From: Zerene cesonia | Lineage: Eukaryota; Arthropoda; Insecta; Lepidoptera; Pieridae | Length of the DNA: 64,000 nucleotides | Assembly: GCF_012273895.1 (NCBI RefSeq) | Contig: NW_024045134.1 | Coordinates: forward strand, 124,001-188,000 | Reading direction: 5' to 3' | Shown here: positions 12,240 through 26,100 of the stretch, one piece after another | Layout: each line of letters begins with the position of its first letter | How positions within the stretch are numbered: the stretch's first letter is position 1 | Notes under the pieces: generated by a model | Told to the model about the DNA's origin: nothing | The model's database searches: none | The model's input: the letters and a program-made list of their open reading frames with translations, nothing else | Position numbers and translations under genes: made by a program

Positions 12240-13145
12240 GATTACCCAGTCCTATGCAAAAACAATCTCAAATAGTCCCACAAGCTTACTACCAGTACCG
12301 ATCCCCTCAAACATATTCGAAAAGATTTTATTATCTAGAACGCTAAACTCACTTGAAGAGAATAATGCTATTCCAGGTCATCAGACAGCAACATTCCACG
12401 ATTGAACAGGTTCATAGGGTAGTCGAAAGAATTCGGAAGTCCCTAGAAGAAAGGAAAGAACATTTGCTGATGACAAAGCTATACTAACAAGTAGTAGGGA
12501 TCCGGCAGTTGCGTCGAAATTATTGCGAAAGGAGAGGTGGAACATAAAAGCGAGCTCCTCAAAATCGGTACACATTACTTTTACTTTAAGAAAAGAATTG
12601 CCCTCCCGTAAAACTAGAAGACGTTATACTTCCTCACGGTGACAGAGACTGCTACCTGGGGCTGCACTTGGATCGACGTTTGACATGGAATCATCACATC
12701 AAAGCCAAAAGAAGAAGAGAAACCTTCGCTGACGAAGTTTGTACTGGATATTAAGCTGAAAAAGTCGCCTCTCACACGATAATAAACTGCTTATATATAA
12801 AAGCATAATTAAACCTATACCCATATAGGTTATACGGCACTCAAATCTCTACAGCGACAACAAAATACCATACTACAAACACTTCGCAATGTCCCTGGTT
12901 TACAACTAATGCTAAAATTCATAGTCATACTAATATATGTTGTATGAAAGACGAAATTAATACACGTATAAAATCGTACGTGACCAGACTGCTAACTTAG
13001 AACTTGCTAACCAATTGACAAAACAGACATATCAAAAACGTCTTCAAAGGAAAGACTTAATTTAATTGTGTCACTTGAAGAGCATATTGATAGCGAATAC
13101 CGCTGATTGCAAATTAAAGAAAAAAATAAATAAATAAATAAACTG
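12240..13145 (+). pseudogene. Degraded Jockey-clade LINE reverse transcriptase
   Basis: Broken frames on the plus strand still read, in family order: TIFEKILLSRTLN and NAIPGHQ near 12310-12385; HSTIEQVHR (about 12396-12420) in another frame; the catalytic FADDKAIL at 12463-12486; YLGLHLDRRLTWNHHIKAK near 12653-12710; and an LRNVPWF block near 12880-12903. It ends with RLQRKD-like sequence and an AAATA-rich tail near 13125-13143. Multiple frameshifts and stops and the loss of the 5' half show a dead, truncated copy. Confidence 0.8.
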
Positions 13146-13924
13146 TTCTCAAATGTGTTAGTCAAACGAAAAACAGTTAGAGGAAAATCAAGCTTCTTCT
13201 CATCTTTACTTGTACTGACAAAATGAACCAAAACCAAAATTAATTTTCAAATAATTTTAATATCTAACGGCCGACATTAGTTGGTATATAAATACAATAT
13301 GCACTTAAATAAATTAAATATTATTCATCACTACCCAAAATACGTGTAATTGTGTAATACGTGTGAATATAGATCATTCGGAAAAATATAATACAGTGAC
13401 TATGGTGCGGACCTCGGAATCAAATGGAAAAAGTTGAGGGTTCGAGATCTGGCAATCGTGCAGGAAATACATCGATTTTTAATTTTATTTGCGAAACAGC
13501 CACCTAATTATATGACATCTGCCAACCCGCATTTGGCCAGCACAGTGGATTGTGTCCTGAACTCTCATAGGAGGCCTATCTCTACAGTGGTATGGCTAAT
13601 GATAAAGTATGGGCTAATGAAGATGAGGTGGACAAACCTGTTATTTGATTGAAGATAAGACAAAGAGATATGGCACCTTCATATCTTAATTAATTTTTAC
13701 TTACATGAACAACTATATCACAATTCATTCCTACATTGATACTTAAAAAAGCATGGATACTCACTATTTTTACATTAAATAGTTAATTTTAAATACTATA
13801 TGTACACTGTATTAGTTAACGAAAATAAATTTCTAAAATTTAAAACATAACAATAATACATTAAAATAATTGTTAGACAATTAATGTGTTAGGAAAATGG
13901 ATATATATTAAAATTTATTACTGA

Positions 13925-14110
13925 ACTAGCTTTCCGCCTGCGGCTTCTCCTGCCTAATTTCCCGCATAGTTTACGTTACTGTGGAGTTTCCATCAAATAT
14001 GATTCATATTTGAATCACTTACACACACAACAAATTTTAAAAATTCAGATAGATGGCGCTATTACTGTTTATTTTTTTTACATAGTGGGCGAAGCTGTGG
14101 GTAAAAGTAC
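13925..14110 (-). mobile_element. Degenerate Helitron-like fragment
   Basis: Begins ACTAGCTTTCCGCCTGCGG, the reverse complement of a GC-rich CTAGT terminus, and has the GGCGAAGCTGTGGGT-type block at the far side. Boundaries are approximate. Confidence 0.4.
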
Positions 14111-14312
14111 CAGAGAATAAAAAGAATATTACTGTGGCATTCTTGTATAGAAAAGACCCAGGTAAGATTATTAAAAATTATTGATCAATAATGGATGGAT
14201 ATCTACTTCATATTTTTGATGAGACAGATAATTTTTACAAGATATATGTGTATATCTATGCTAAATAATAATGTAGTTGACTACACGTAAAATGATATTA
14301 TCACTATTGCAT

Positions 14313-16357
14313 TTATGTTTCTACATTATTTTGATTAAACAGTTTTCTCATAGCTGTTTTTTCTTGCTCAGCTTTCTCCTTCCGAAGCCACCTGATATTA
14401 TCAAGTTCCTTGTCAATTGCAACAGCTAAGGATGGATTTAATGCTTTCAAATGCTTAAAATCTTCTTCGGCTTCATCTGGGTTCCATGCACCTACATGAG
14501 CTCTGGCCCGTCGATACAATGCCTTTTCATTATCTAAAAAAAAGCATAAGGTAGAAATGAAAAAATTAAGTTTGAAGATCACATATCAATTTGATGTAAA
14601 TAACAATTTATGTTGAATTTATTACATTTTAGTTAAATTAAATGAATAATATTTCTCGTGTATAATTACTTTTCCAACTGTGTATGTTACCTTTATCATA
14701 TTCAAGGACTGTACTGCAATGTTCTATAACAGCATAATAATCATCTTTGAGCAATTTGCATTGTGCATAATTCAATAAGATTGGGAGTTTCAATTGGTTC
14801 AATGCAATCCATTCCTCATCATTTTTTCTTTCTCTGAAAATAATAAATTGAATAGTATTTTCTTGTGTTTAATTTCACGTGAATATTATACATTAAGAAA
14901 TTAAAGACTTTTTAATGGATTTTACTTACTGGACTTTTTAACATTAAAAGTCTTTAATTTCTATAAACATATTATCCAATATATTAATAAAAGAAACTGT
15001 ATCAAGATATGCAAAATTTCTCACAATTAAAAATCTAGCTTTCCATCTACAGCGCTGCCTGCATAGTCAAATGAAAAGGAAAATTCATTTAATAAAATCT
15101 ATCCTGTTCAAATTGGTTCAGTAGTTAGTAGGTGTGAAACAGAGACAGACAGATAGACAGTCAAGAGTAAATTTTGCATTACTAATATTAGTGGGCATTT
15201 ATTCATTATTTCAGTATTTAAAAAGAAAATGATTGTCACCTAATCATTAATTGTTCCAAAATACCCAATGCCTGTCTATATGCGTCTTCAGCATCATTAT
15301 ATTGTTTTTCAGCATACAACTTGTTGCCTTTTTCCTTTAGCTCTGGAATAAGCTTCAGCCTCTCTTCTATGTTGAGTTGCCATAATTCTTTTTCGTATTC
15401 ATCTGATGTTTCCACTTTTAAAAGTTCTAAAATAAAAAAATAAGGCCATATAAAATAATAATAATAGTTTTAGCCTGATTAAATATTGTTTTAAAATCTA
15501 TTAAACTCTAAATGTTACACACACACACACACACACTTTTTACCAGAATTGTAAGATTTAATTTACTCTACCTACCAATGACAAACTCCAAGTCACAAGG
15601 GTTGCTGATCAAATCATCCAGATCTTGGTATCCAATACCTTCAGTGTGCAAGGTCATTGTGCAGCTATGCTTAATCTTATGTTGTTCTTGACCCAGTTCT
15701 CTTAGGGTTTTGGAGACAAAAGGATAGCTGTAAACAAGCTATTCAAAACAATGATTTGTTTTATAAATGTATCTTAACCCTTATGACTATGCAGATTTAC
15801 AGTTTATATTGTATATTCATTGTGTGAGATTTTTAAGTGTAGGGTGTAAATAATAATAAGAATGAAGAAACAGTTAAACTTTCATAAAATAAGATTCTTT
15901 TAATAACAAACCTCTTTTTGGACCGTAAAGCTGGAAACTTCTCCAACAGCCATCATTTTGATAATACTTTCCCATACTTCCAACTTAAATTTGTGACCAA
16001 TAACTAGCATCATTGGTTCTTTTTGCCCAATTTTTCTACTGTCATCAATAAGAGCCCTTTCTGGACCCAGTTTCCATGTTTGGAAATGAAAGTGAGCCTT
16101 AAAAAAAGGAAGTAGTATACAATAAAAACAAATGTTATATAGGTATATTGGAATTGCTAAATATTTTATAGAGAAATCTGAATTATATGATATAGCTTTA
16201 CAACGGTAGTAGATAAGCATATATAAACTCATAAAGGATAAAAATATTCTAACATAAGATCCTAAATATTATTATTTAATAAACTTACCTTACTACCATC
16301 AACTATTGGAATGTATTTCTGTCCTGCATGTATTATATTTTTCACTATGGGAGCCAT
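14313..16357 (-). CDS. AIP: AH receptor-interacting protein (AIP/XAP2) homologue, FKBP-TPR co-chaperone
   Basis: Six exons with consistent phase: 16289-16357, 15912-16097, 15576-15738, 15240-15426, 14691-14833 and 14313-14533, giving 322 aa against 330 in human AIP. Residues 1 to about 165 form the FKBP-like domain (MAPIVKNIIHAG, FQTWKLG, ELVYSYPFVSKTLRELG). From about residue 175 a TPR region follows (ELKEKGNKLYAEKQYNDAE, LNYAQCKLLKDDYYAVIEHC, KALYRRARAHVGAWNPDEAEEDF), ending in a basic/acidic helix. Known AIP binds HSP90 through the TPRs and escorts client receptors in the cytosol; its FKBP domain is generally considered inactive as an isomerase. The exon 3 acceptor at 15738 was preferred over one nearer the exon because only it gives ELVYSYPFVSK in frame. 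The gene is head-to-head with SPT6. Confidence 0.95.
14885..14975. repeat. Palindromic element related to the MITE at 7339
   Basis: TTAAGAAATTAAAGACTTTT and its reverse complement AAAAGTCTTTAATTTCT flank a short centre. The arm resembles AGAAATTAAAAACTTTTTAA of the 7339 element. Lies in an AIP intron. Confidence 0.5.
15517..15536. repeat. (AC)10 microsatellite
   Basis: Ten perfect AC units in an AIP intron. Confidence 0.95.
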
Positions 16358-17133
16358 TGTGCTTATAAATTCAAATGTTATATTTAAACTTAATTCATAA
16401 TACGAACGAATCGCACAAATCAAGTTGGTCTTATTTAATTTCTAAATATTTACTTGGCATCCAACTTCAAGACCGTCTTATTTACTTGAATAGGATCAAA
16501 TTTTAAAATTATCAAGGATCGTTGGCAAATGTACCGTAAGGTGCTTTAAGCACTACGATTCACGATTTATTATGTGTGTGACAATTTTTACCACAAATTA
16601 CCAGTTTTTCAATGCAAAATTCGTAATTTTCAAGCTTTAGTTAATTTTTTAAAAGTACGTGATTGTCCATGTCACAGATTAATAAAGGACCAAAGACTAG
16701 AGGAGTAAGGAGGTCGGAGGTAGGTACAAGGTCAAAGAGTAGTATAATAATACGGTACGGTACTACGGTTCGGGGAGACCTACCACAGGGACGGACATGT
16801 TGTTAAACACACAATTAGCATTTTTAGTAACCAATATTATAATTAGTATTCAACTGTTTGACTGATGAAGTAGGTATAGAAATATACCTGTTAAATACAA
16901 TAATTATTTTACAAGCGTTTCTTACTGAATGTCAATTGACTATGGTAATTATTTAATTTATCTGTATTGATAAATATAGTGCTCTTTAGTTTCTGGTTTG
17001 TGATTTGTAATGATTTTTATTTGCAAATTATGTCTTGGTCTACGTAAAAGTTTCTTTTCCCATTAATGAATTTATTTATAATTTAAATTTAAGTGTATTT
17101 TATATAAGAGAAACTATAAGTCTGTAAGGGAAG
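16358..17133. promoter_or_regulatory. Shared divergent promoter region of AIP and SPT6
   Basis: 776 bp lie between the AIP start codon (minus) and the SPT6 start codon (plus), with no other gene or recognised transposon. Both 5' UTRs and promoters must lie here unless far upstream exons exist. No TATA box at a convincing position was found, which fits housekeeping genes. Confidence 0.6.
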
Positions 17134-20100
17134 ATGGCTGATTTCTTAGAATCAGAGGCAGAGGAGAGCGAGGTTAGTGAAACTTTTAGATTACGCTATG
17201 TTTTTACATGAATTTCCGAGTGTGTTTTTGTTCTAAATTCACGACATTCCTTTTAATATTGTAGTTGGATTCTGAAGAGGATGATCAACCAGCCGAACGC
17301 AAAAAGCCAAAGCGTAAAGCTGCAGTACAAAGTGACGATGAGGATGAAGAAGAAGAAGGTTTGTACCCAATTAAGACTCGTTAACGTGTAAATGATGCTT
17401 TGATTCAAAAGGCTTATACACAATTTTAAACTTAGTATTTATATAAGTTTATATATCATTCAACACTAAAATATCTTTTAAATATTCTAGTTTAGACTGC
17501 ATAAATTTGTGATAAACTTGCAGGTCTTTGGAAATTTCATTCTTTTAAGGTTATTTACTGTACTATTTGTAATTCTTAATAAAAAAGGAGAAATACATGT
17601 TTTGTATAATTTTTTCACTGCATCATACTGTCAACTGTCTTTCCCATACTTACATTAATAATTGACTTTTAATAAAAATTTAGGTCAAAGTTCTTGACTG
17701 CTTTTTAATTCACTTATTTTGGTCCTTATTGGCTTAAAATTTAATAATTACATAAAAACTAAAAGAAGATCATGCATGACAAGGGTGTATAACATTTCTA
17801 TTATATTCTATAGTTATTTATTATGTGTTATGAAATACCTTTTATTTATTTTAAAACATATGTTAAACTAATTCTTTTGGATCAATAATCATTTCATTAT
17901 TGTAGATGATGAAGAACGTCTCAGAGAAGAACTAAAGGATCTCATTGATGATGCTCCAATTGAAGAGTCGGGCAGTGATGGTGAAGACTCAGATGCAAGT
18001 GTAGGGCCTAAGAAAAGGAAGAAAAGTGATGATGAGTTAGATGATAGGCTTGAAGACGAAGATTATGATTTAATTGAAGAGAATTTGGGTGTGAAAGTTG
18101 CTAGAGTAAGTTATTAATATAATGTTCTTTTAAGAGTAAAATTTTCCTGTTTCCATTTTTTTCTTTTTATAAATAAATTTAGTTTTAATATTATATTATA
18201 CCTATTATTCATTTTTTTTGTCATAAAAATCCTATCTTTGTTGATCTACTGTATTGTTTCATTTTTTGGAAGCAAATGTTTTTCTAATCCCTTCTATTCT
18301 TTCTTTTCACACAATACAGCCATTTGATATGTAGTTGCGGATACATGCCTGCATTGATAAATGTTTATTTTTATATCATTTTTTTTTTGTAGAATAAATT
18401 CAAACGTCTTAGACGCCTAGAGGATGATGATAGTGATAATGAGGGCGCAGATGATCCTGATTTAGAAAGAGAAGTAATTGCGGAAAAGCTCTTTGTTGGT
18501 GGATCTGATGAGGTGTGTATATGACTGACAATATAAATCTTAATCTTAAATTAAATATTAATTATGAATGGGTAAGTTAATATTTAATTAAAATAGTCAC
18601 CAAAAGATATATGAATGGCTTGGCTCAGGTAGACCCCCTTTCTTATTGTTAACAGTCATTATGTGATACCCTAACATTATGTTTGAAATTAATGAAAGAG
18701 AAAAATTTATGTATAAACATGACTAACTTTAGTATGTCGAATAAGTCAATAAACAATAAAATATATGATTTTTTCTTTAACTTCCTCATGTTATAAGATT
18801 TGTATAAATTAATTTAAATTTATGTGCCAAGAAAAAATACATAAATTGGAATAAAAAGAACTGTTTTTTGGTTGAATTGATTTTACTAGGAGGATGAAAA
18901 TCGCTCAGAATCAGCCGCGCCGAGGGAGGTGGAATATGATGACGAAAATGAGGACATGGAGTCAGATGCTGATGACTTCATTGTTGATGATGATGGTAGA
19001 CCTATTGCTGAACGGAAAAAGAAGCGGAAACCAATATTTACTGATGCGTAAGTAAAATTCTCCTTTTTATTTATTTTTTAATTCACATGTAGGATATTTT
19101 GATTTGAAAAAATTTTTGTTCCTTTCTTGTTAGACAATTAATGTTTCTCTGCATAGACGATTAATGCTCTTTTACTTTCTCTGACAAAAAACTTAAAAAT
19201 AAACTCCTTTTATTAGATCATTGCAAGAAGGTCAAGATATTTTTGGAGTGGACTTTGATTATGATGAATTTGAAAAATATGGTGAAGAGGATTATGAGGA
19301 TGAAGAGGATGAAGATTTGGATGAATACATTGAAGATGAAGAAGAAGAAGGTATGACATTTTCAGTTACCTGTATTCACATCATATCTCTAATAAAGTTT
19401 AACTTTACATATCATTTTGTTTTCATTCATCATATATTGGGTCAAGTGGGTCTCTATGAAACATGTGTTTAATAAAACATATATGTGTACAAAATGACAA
19501 GACATTTTCATGTGAGAAAGCAACAAACATCCTTCCTCCCGAAAAAGAATAGAGAAGAGAATAGAATAAGAATAGTACAACTTGTATGTTTTGACTACAT
19601 CTGTAAAAAAAAGTCATAAGTAATGAATTTACGACATGTTTAAGGCTTATTTGGTTAAAGCATTTTAAATTAATATATTATTTTAAGGTGAGAGACGCAG
19701 AACTAAAAAGGGAAAACCAAAACGTCCAAGCAAGAAGTCCATATTTGAGATATATGAGCCGAGCGAATTGAAGAGAAGTCATTTCACTGATTTGGACAAT
19801 GAGGTTTGTGGATACTGTAATAGGAGTATAATTTTTTTTAGAATGATAACTTATGTATTGTGAATTTTTATACATAGTGAAGAAATAATCAATTTTACTC
19901 GGTAACTTGTACAATATAATGACATTAATGTTTTTATTTCATTGAATTCTAATTTCTTCCTTTGATAACATATAAGACTTTAATTAATTTTTCCTAACTT
20001 TATTAGATCCGTAAAACAGATGTTCCTGAGCGTATGCAAATACGTGATGTGCCGATAACTGCAGTAGAAGAAGGTAGCACTGAGTTGGAGGATGAAGCAG

Positions 20101-23100
20101 AGTGGATTTATAAGCAGGCATTCTTGAAGCCACCAGTGTCCAAGGCAGATGCGCAGGAGGCTAGGGATAGATCGAGACGGTATAGAATATAATTAATTAG
20201 ATAAAAATATGATAAAATGCTTTCAAAATTTACCAGTTGTACAGCAGTTTGGTTGCAAGATTGTTGACTTCAACTATTTTTTTGAATCATAGATTTAAAG
20301 TTTTGAGTTTGAGTCGATTCATATAGATTGGTGCTTCAATGTATTAAGAAGTTAAGAATTATAAAATTTCATATTTTTTATGGATGGATGATGATACAAA
20401 CTTGAATATTTTTTGACATTATAAGAAGATATATCGTTAAGAAGGTGCTATTTTTTTTTTTTTATTCCTTGATTCTTTGCAGAGGTTCAAGTACAGTAGT
20501 GAAGATTCGGCAAGCATTGGACTTCATGCGAAACCAGACATTGGAAGTACCATTCATAGCATTTTATAGAAAGGAGTATGTTCAGCCGGAGTTGAGCATT
20601 AATGATCTGTGGAAGGTGTATAAATATGATGCAAAGGTATGATATATTTTATACACTCTTATCATACATATGACATCGTTAAAAATTTGTTTAAGTAGAG
20701 CCTTTGAAACCATTCATTTCTCAAAGATGTTATCTTTTTGTTTCTAAACTATATTTGAGTATGTGATTTCATAATTGCTAACCTATGTTATTGAAAACAA
20801 GTTTTTGTTAACATGCTTTGACCAGGAAAAAACTATAAATACAAGGAGTATAATTAGTAAATATTATTTCGCAGTGGTGCCAACTAAAGCAACGCAAAGA
20901 GAATCTACTGAAACTCTTGGAGAACATGCGAGAGTTTCAGCTCGATAAAGTTATGGCGGATCCTGACGCGCCCATACCTGATACCATGAGACTTATTAAG
21001 GATGAAGATATTGAGAGGTTTGTTGGAGAATGTTAGCAAAATATTTTTTTTTATTTTAATATCGGGAGAAAAATGAATTTTTGGGGTTCCTATATTGTAC
21101 ATAATGTCGTGTTATTCTTAATGTACTCTACATAATATATAGATATTAATAAATAAATAGTGAATGGGTGGTATGTAACTTACGTGCTCCATTTAAAATT
21201 AGATATTATTGATATCATATAAGATTTTTGTATTCTTTCTTGTCTGTGATTTTAAAGTTTTTATATATAATAACTTTTATTAATTATATTTCATTTTATA
21301 AATAAAATTGTGGCTTGCAATGAAATGATTGTCATTTTCCTAGGCTGAAAAACGTACAAACACCAGAGGAATTGCGCGACGTGCACACGCACTTCCTGTT
21401 GTATTATTCACACGATCTGCCCGAGATGCAGAAAGTGCAGCGTGCCAAAGAGAAGAAAAGACAAATAGAGGAGAAGAAGTAAGAATAATCGTAGAGGATT
21501 ATTTAGAAAATATTAATCTGTAAAAGATAATTTCGCTGACTTTAGTATATTATATTTAATTCCGTTCGTTCTAATTACACAGCTTTCAAATATAGCCGTT
21601 ATATCCTACTAATATGATAAATGCGAAAGTTTATAAGAAGGTATTGATGTTTGAAACCTTTTACGCGAAAACAGCGCATCATATCTGTATGAAATTTGGT
21701 GTAGAGATAGACTTTAGTCTGGTATAATTGTTACTTTTTATCTGGGTACCGAGTACGCGAGTGAAGCCGCGGTATAGAGTTAATAACTTAAAGGAAATAT
21801 TGACTAACATTTTTGCTTCTTCTAGCCGCTAGTCATACAAACATACTATAGTAATGATAGTACAAGTACATTTTAAATTAAGTAGTAACTCAGTTTTTCA
21901 TTAATCATAGAAAACAAGCTCGGGAAGAAGCCGAGAAGAACGGTGAGGATCCAGACGAAGCGGCTGCAGCAGTGGAGGCTGCACTCCCGGATGAGGAGGA
22001 GCCCACGGAGGTGAAGTATGCAGTGCGCTCGGGGCCGTATGAGCTGTGCAGGAAGGCGGGACTTGGTTGGTTTTTAAATTTTTTTCTTACTTGAAGTTAA
22101 TGCTACTGCAGAAATGTAAAAAATATTTAGTATCAGTATTTTATTCAGTNNNNNNNNNNNNNNNNNNNNNNNNNNNNTTTTCTGTTTTGTGTCCTACTTG
22201 TGTATTTCCTGTAAATGGACCCTAATTGACCAAGCTGACCTAAAGTGATACCAACCCAAAGTGGTGCTGACCCAAAGTGGTGGTGTGGTTCCCCAGAGCC
22301 GCTGGTGCGCAAGTTCGGTCTGTCGGCGGAGCAGTTCGCGGAGAACGTGCGCGACAACTACCAGCGGCACGAGGTGGAGCAGCCGCCCGTGCCGCCGCTC
22401 GACGCCGCGCAGGAATATGTGAGCGATACTTGTATATATAATAAACATAATAAAAATAATAAACATGTATATATATATATATACATATACATGTTTTCCT
22501 ATGAAGCTTTGTCACGCTCGGGAACGGCTGGACCGATTTAAAAAATTCTTCCAACATTAGAAAGTTGTAATTACACTGAGTGACATAGGCTATATTATGT
22601 ACCACGGGTGAAACTGCTAGTTTAATATAAAGCTGGAGAGTTTGTTTTATTTGGGCCCGACTTGGATGAAATTTGATACAGAGATGGTTTGACAACAGAC
22701 AAAGGTTTATCCCGGGAATTCCATTGTAACGGCAACTATGAAAAAAAACTCCGATAGTCTGTGTTTGATGTTTAGTAGTATTATAGTTGATTTTTCTATG
22801 ATTCCTAAAGAATAGAGAATTATCTTGTCGACTTAGTTCACATTTGAAACAATAGAGATTTTTTGCATTGCCAACATCTATCCTCTCTCATCTCCCGTAA
22901 GAGTCATTTAAGTGCCAAAAGTATTGTAAAGTACGATCGCGAACTACGAAGAATTTCTTACCTGCTGTGTAGCCCATCTCTGTTGCTTCCGCGGAAAAAT
23001 GATGCGTTCGTTTCGCTCAGAACGAGCGCCATAGCCCTGGCGCGACGGGCCGCCGCGTTTAGTTTAACGCAGGAGCGAGCGAGATAGGAAATGCACGTGG

Positions 23101-26100
23101 GTGAATGTGTGAGTGGGTCGGCAGGCGGGCGCGGGCGGGTCGGCGGGGGGGGCGGCGGAGGCGGTGCGGCGCGCGGTGTACATGTGCGGCGTGCAGCTGG
23201 CGCGCGAGCCGCTGCTGCGCGCCACGCTGCGCGACGCGCTGCGCGAGCGCGCCACGCTCACCGTGCGCCCCACCGCCAAGGGGCTCAAGATGATCGACGA
23301 GACGCACTGCTGCTGCAGGTGACTCTATGTATAGGAATATGACGGTCGATCATGTCAAATTGTTATTGGAAAAGCTAAGCTACTTAATTTTATGGTTAAT
23401 TTCCGGAGGCCCATATCCTTTTCCTTACCCTTCCCAGTCCTTTCCTTTATTCCTATCGCAAATCCTTTCTTAATCCCTTCCCAAAAAGTCGGCAATCCAT
23501 TTGTCGAGGCGTAAGGTCTGCAATGGACCTTATGCCTCTCTAAATGTTCATGGGCGGTGGTAGCGTTACCATCAGCTCCATTGCCGACTGTAACATAAAA
23601 AAAAATATTAAATTTGCTATATATAATATGTTGATAACAACATCGTCGGTATGTGTGTGTTTATATATGGTATTATTTTGACGAGTACTTTTAATTTTAT
23701 AGAAGCTCATTTTTGTCTTATATATGAATATATACATTGCTCTTATACATAATATACGTAACGTAAAATTATAATTATTAAATTGCATTTCCACCAATCT
23801 TTCATAATTGTTGTTTGTAAGTTTTAATCAATTCTGTCGGTTTGACATAGGTCAAATCGAAACTAAAAGAGTTAGTTACATGCAAAAATGTAGGTGGTGC
23901 TAATAAAAGAGTGTTTAAAAGCGTGTGTAGGATTCGCAACAATATGTCATGAACAATTTGTAATTCATTTTTTCAGTTTGAAATATCTTAAGAATAAGCC
24001 AGTACGGGACTTGACTGGTGATCAATTTTTGAAACTGAGTATGGCTGCAGAGGATAAATTATTGGAGATCAGAATAAGTGAAAACATTGAGGGAAATACT
24101 AGTCCCAGTTACTTGGAAGAATTGAAGCAGCTATATCAAAAGGTAAATAAATAAATTAAAAATACAAGGAAAATTTTTCTAAGCTTAAAACTAAGGAACT
24201 TCTGCAACATATTGTATGTTTATATATAATGTGTTTTACTCTCAAAAATCAACGTTTCCTAACCGTCGTCGTTAGTTATAACCTGCGTCATTAAGGAAAC
24301 GAATCTAAAATGGCGGCACATATTCTATAAATTCACTTTAAAAAATAAACCAGAATCAAAATTACTCAACAAAATAATGATAAATCAGGACGAATTCGCG
24401 GCCACGGTGCAAGCGTGGAACGACCTCCGCGCGGAAGCCGTGACGCTTGCCTTGACTAAGATCGTGATGCCGGAACTGCGGCGAGAGTTGCATGCCCAGC
24501 TATTGCAGGAATCCAAGGACTATGTGCTCAAGTTTGTATTTGATAATCTCAAAATTTCCTAGATTTAAATAACATTTGTAAGGATTTTGAAGACACATTA
24601 AACACTTGTGTTATTCTAGATGCTGTCGGCGACGTCTCTATGATTGGTTGAAAGTTGCTCCATACGAATCGCGTATTTCAGAAGATGACGACGACGAATG
24701 GGATGCGTCTAACGGTTAGATATTTAGCATTTGTTTAACTGAACTTTTTTTAAGAGCCTTTGATGTGTGAAAAAAACAGTTTATATATACTTTAACTAAT
24801 ACTGTAAAACGATGGTGAAACTATAAACATAATGATCCACCCTGAACACACCCCGTCCGTGTGTACCGTCAGCCGAACGTTTAAACACGCAGTAAGCGTT
24901 TGCAGGCGTGCGCGTGGTGTCGGTGGCGTACGTGCCGGAGCGGTCGCAGTGCGCGTTCGCGTGCGCGGTGGTGGGCGGCGGCGAGGTGGCCGACCACCTG
25001 CGCCTGCCGCACCTGCTGTGCCGCCGCACCGCCTGGGACCCGCTCGAGCGCCGCAACAAGGAGGCCGACCTCACCGCGCTGCGCAAGTGCGTCTGTCCAA
25101 ACACTGATTTTATTCCCGTCTTGTATTATTTACTCATCGCTTTTTTCGTCAAAGTGTACATTGGTAAGAGTCCTATTTCCGCAAATGTTCATGGGCGGTG
25201 GTAATCGCTCACCATCAGGCGAATCGCCAGCTCAGTTGGAGAGGCGCTCTTACAAGAGGAAAAAGTATGAAATCTGAAGATAATTTGTCCAGTAAATTTT
25301 ATTTAAAAATAAAAGAAACGACAAAAAAATAAAAGAGTTAAGTAGCCGTATAAATGAGCACTTTTACATCTTTCAGATTTATTCTACGAAAAAAACCTCA
25401 CGTGATTGTGATTGGCGGTGAGTCGCGCGAGGCGTTGAACATTAAGGCTGACGTGTCAGAATGCATACAACAGTTGATAGAAGATGAACAGTTCCCTAGA
25501 ATTCCAATAGAAATTGCTGATAACCACGTCAGCAAAATTTATAGCAACAGTATACGAGGAAGGGTGAGTTAGTGTTTCTTTGAAATAAACTATTGTTGCT
25601 ACAGGAGAGTCGAACTCGCTTCTTATAGATGTGTCATGGAAGTTTTTAATATTTTGAATGATGGGTCACTATATTGCCAACATATCTATTATTTCATATT
25701 GAGTTTTAATGTTCATATTTAAGCCATTTTAAATGATGATGTTCTACAAAATAGATGATTTATTGTTTTAGAATGACTTCAGAGAATATCCCGACGTACT
25801 CAGACAAGCAATATGCCAAGCGCGTTTATTGCAAGATCCTCTCATGGAAATCTCACAGCTCTGTGGGCCAGACGAAGAAATCCTTTGTCTGCGATACCAT
25901 CCTCTACAAGACCAATTGAATAAAGAGGATCTACTCGAAGGCATTGAATTAGAATTTGTGAACAGAGTCAACGAAGTTGGTGTGGATGTTAACGAAGCAG
26001 TCTTAACTGGTCGAGGAACGGAACTTCTTCAGTTTGTTTGCGGTCTCGGACCGAGGAAAGCACAAGCGCTCATAAAACTATTCAAACAAACAAATCAGAA

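Larger units (their letters stand above)
10836..14312. other. Intergenic spacer with a LINE relic, no supported gene
   Basis: Spacer between the TRMT2A start and the AIP stop. It holds the degraded Jockey-like reverse transcriptase (12240-13145) and a Helitron-like fragment (13925-14110). The rest is AT-rich; small open frames at 11392-11706 and 13434-13652 show no domain and are not called. Confidence 0.6.

Noticed and set aside
24520..24640. Apparent frame break between SPT6 exons 16 and 17
   Set aside because: Using the donor GTTTGT right after CTCAA (exon end 24531) gives phase 2 and restores YVLKCCRRRLYDWLK; no error is needed.
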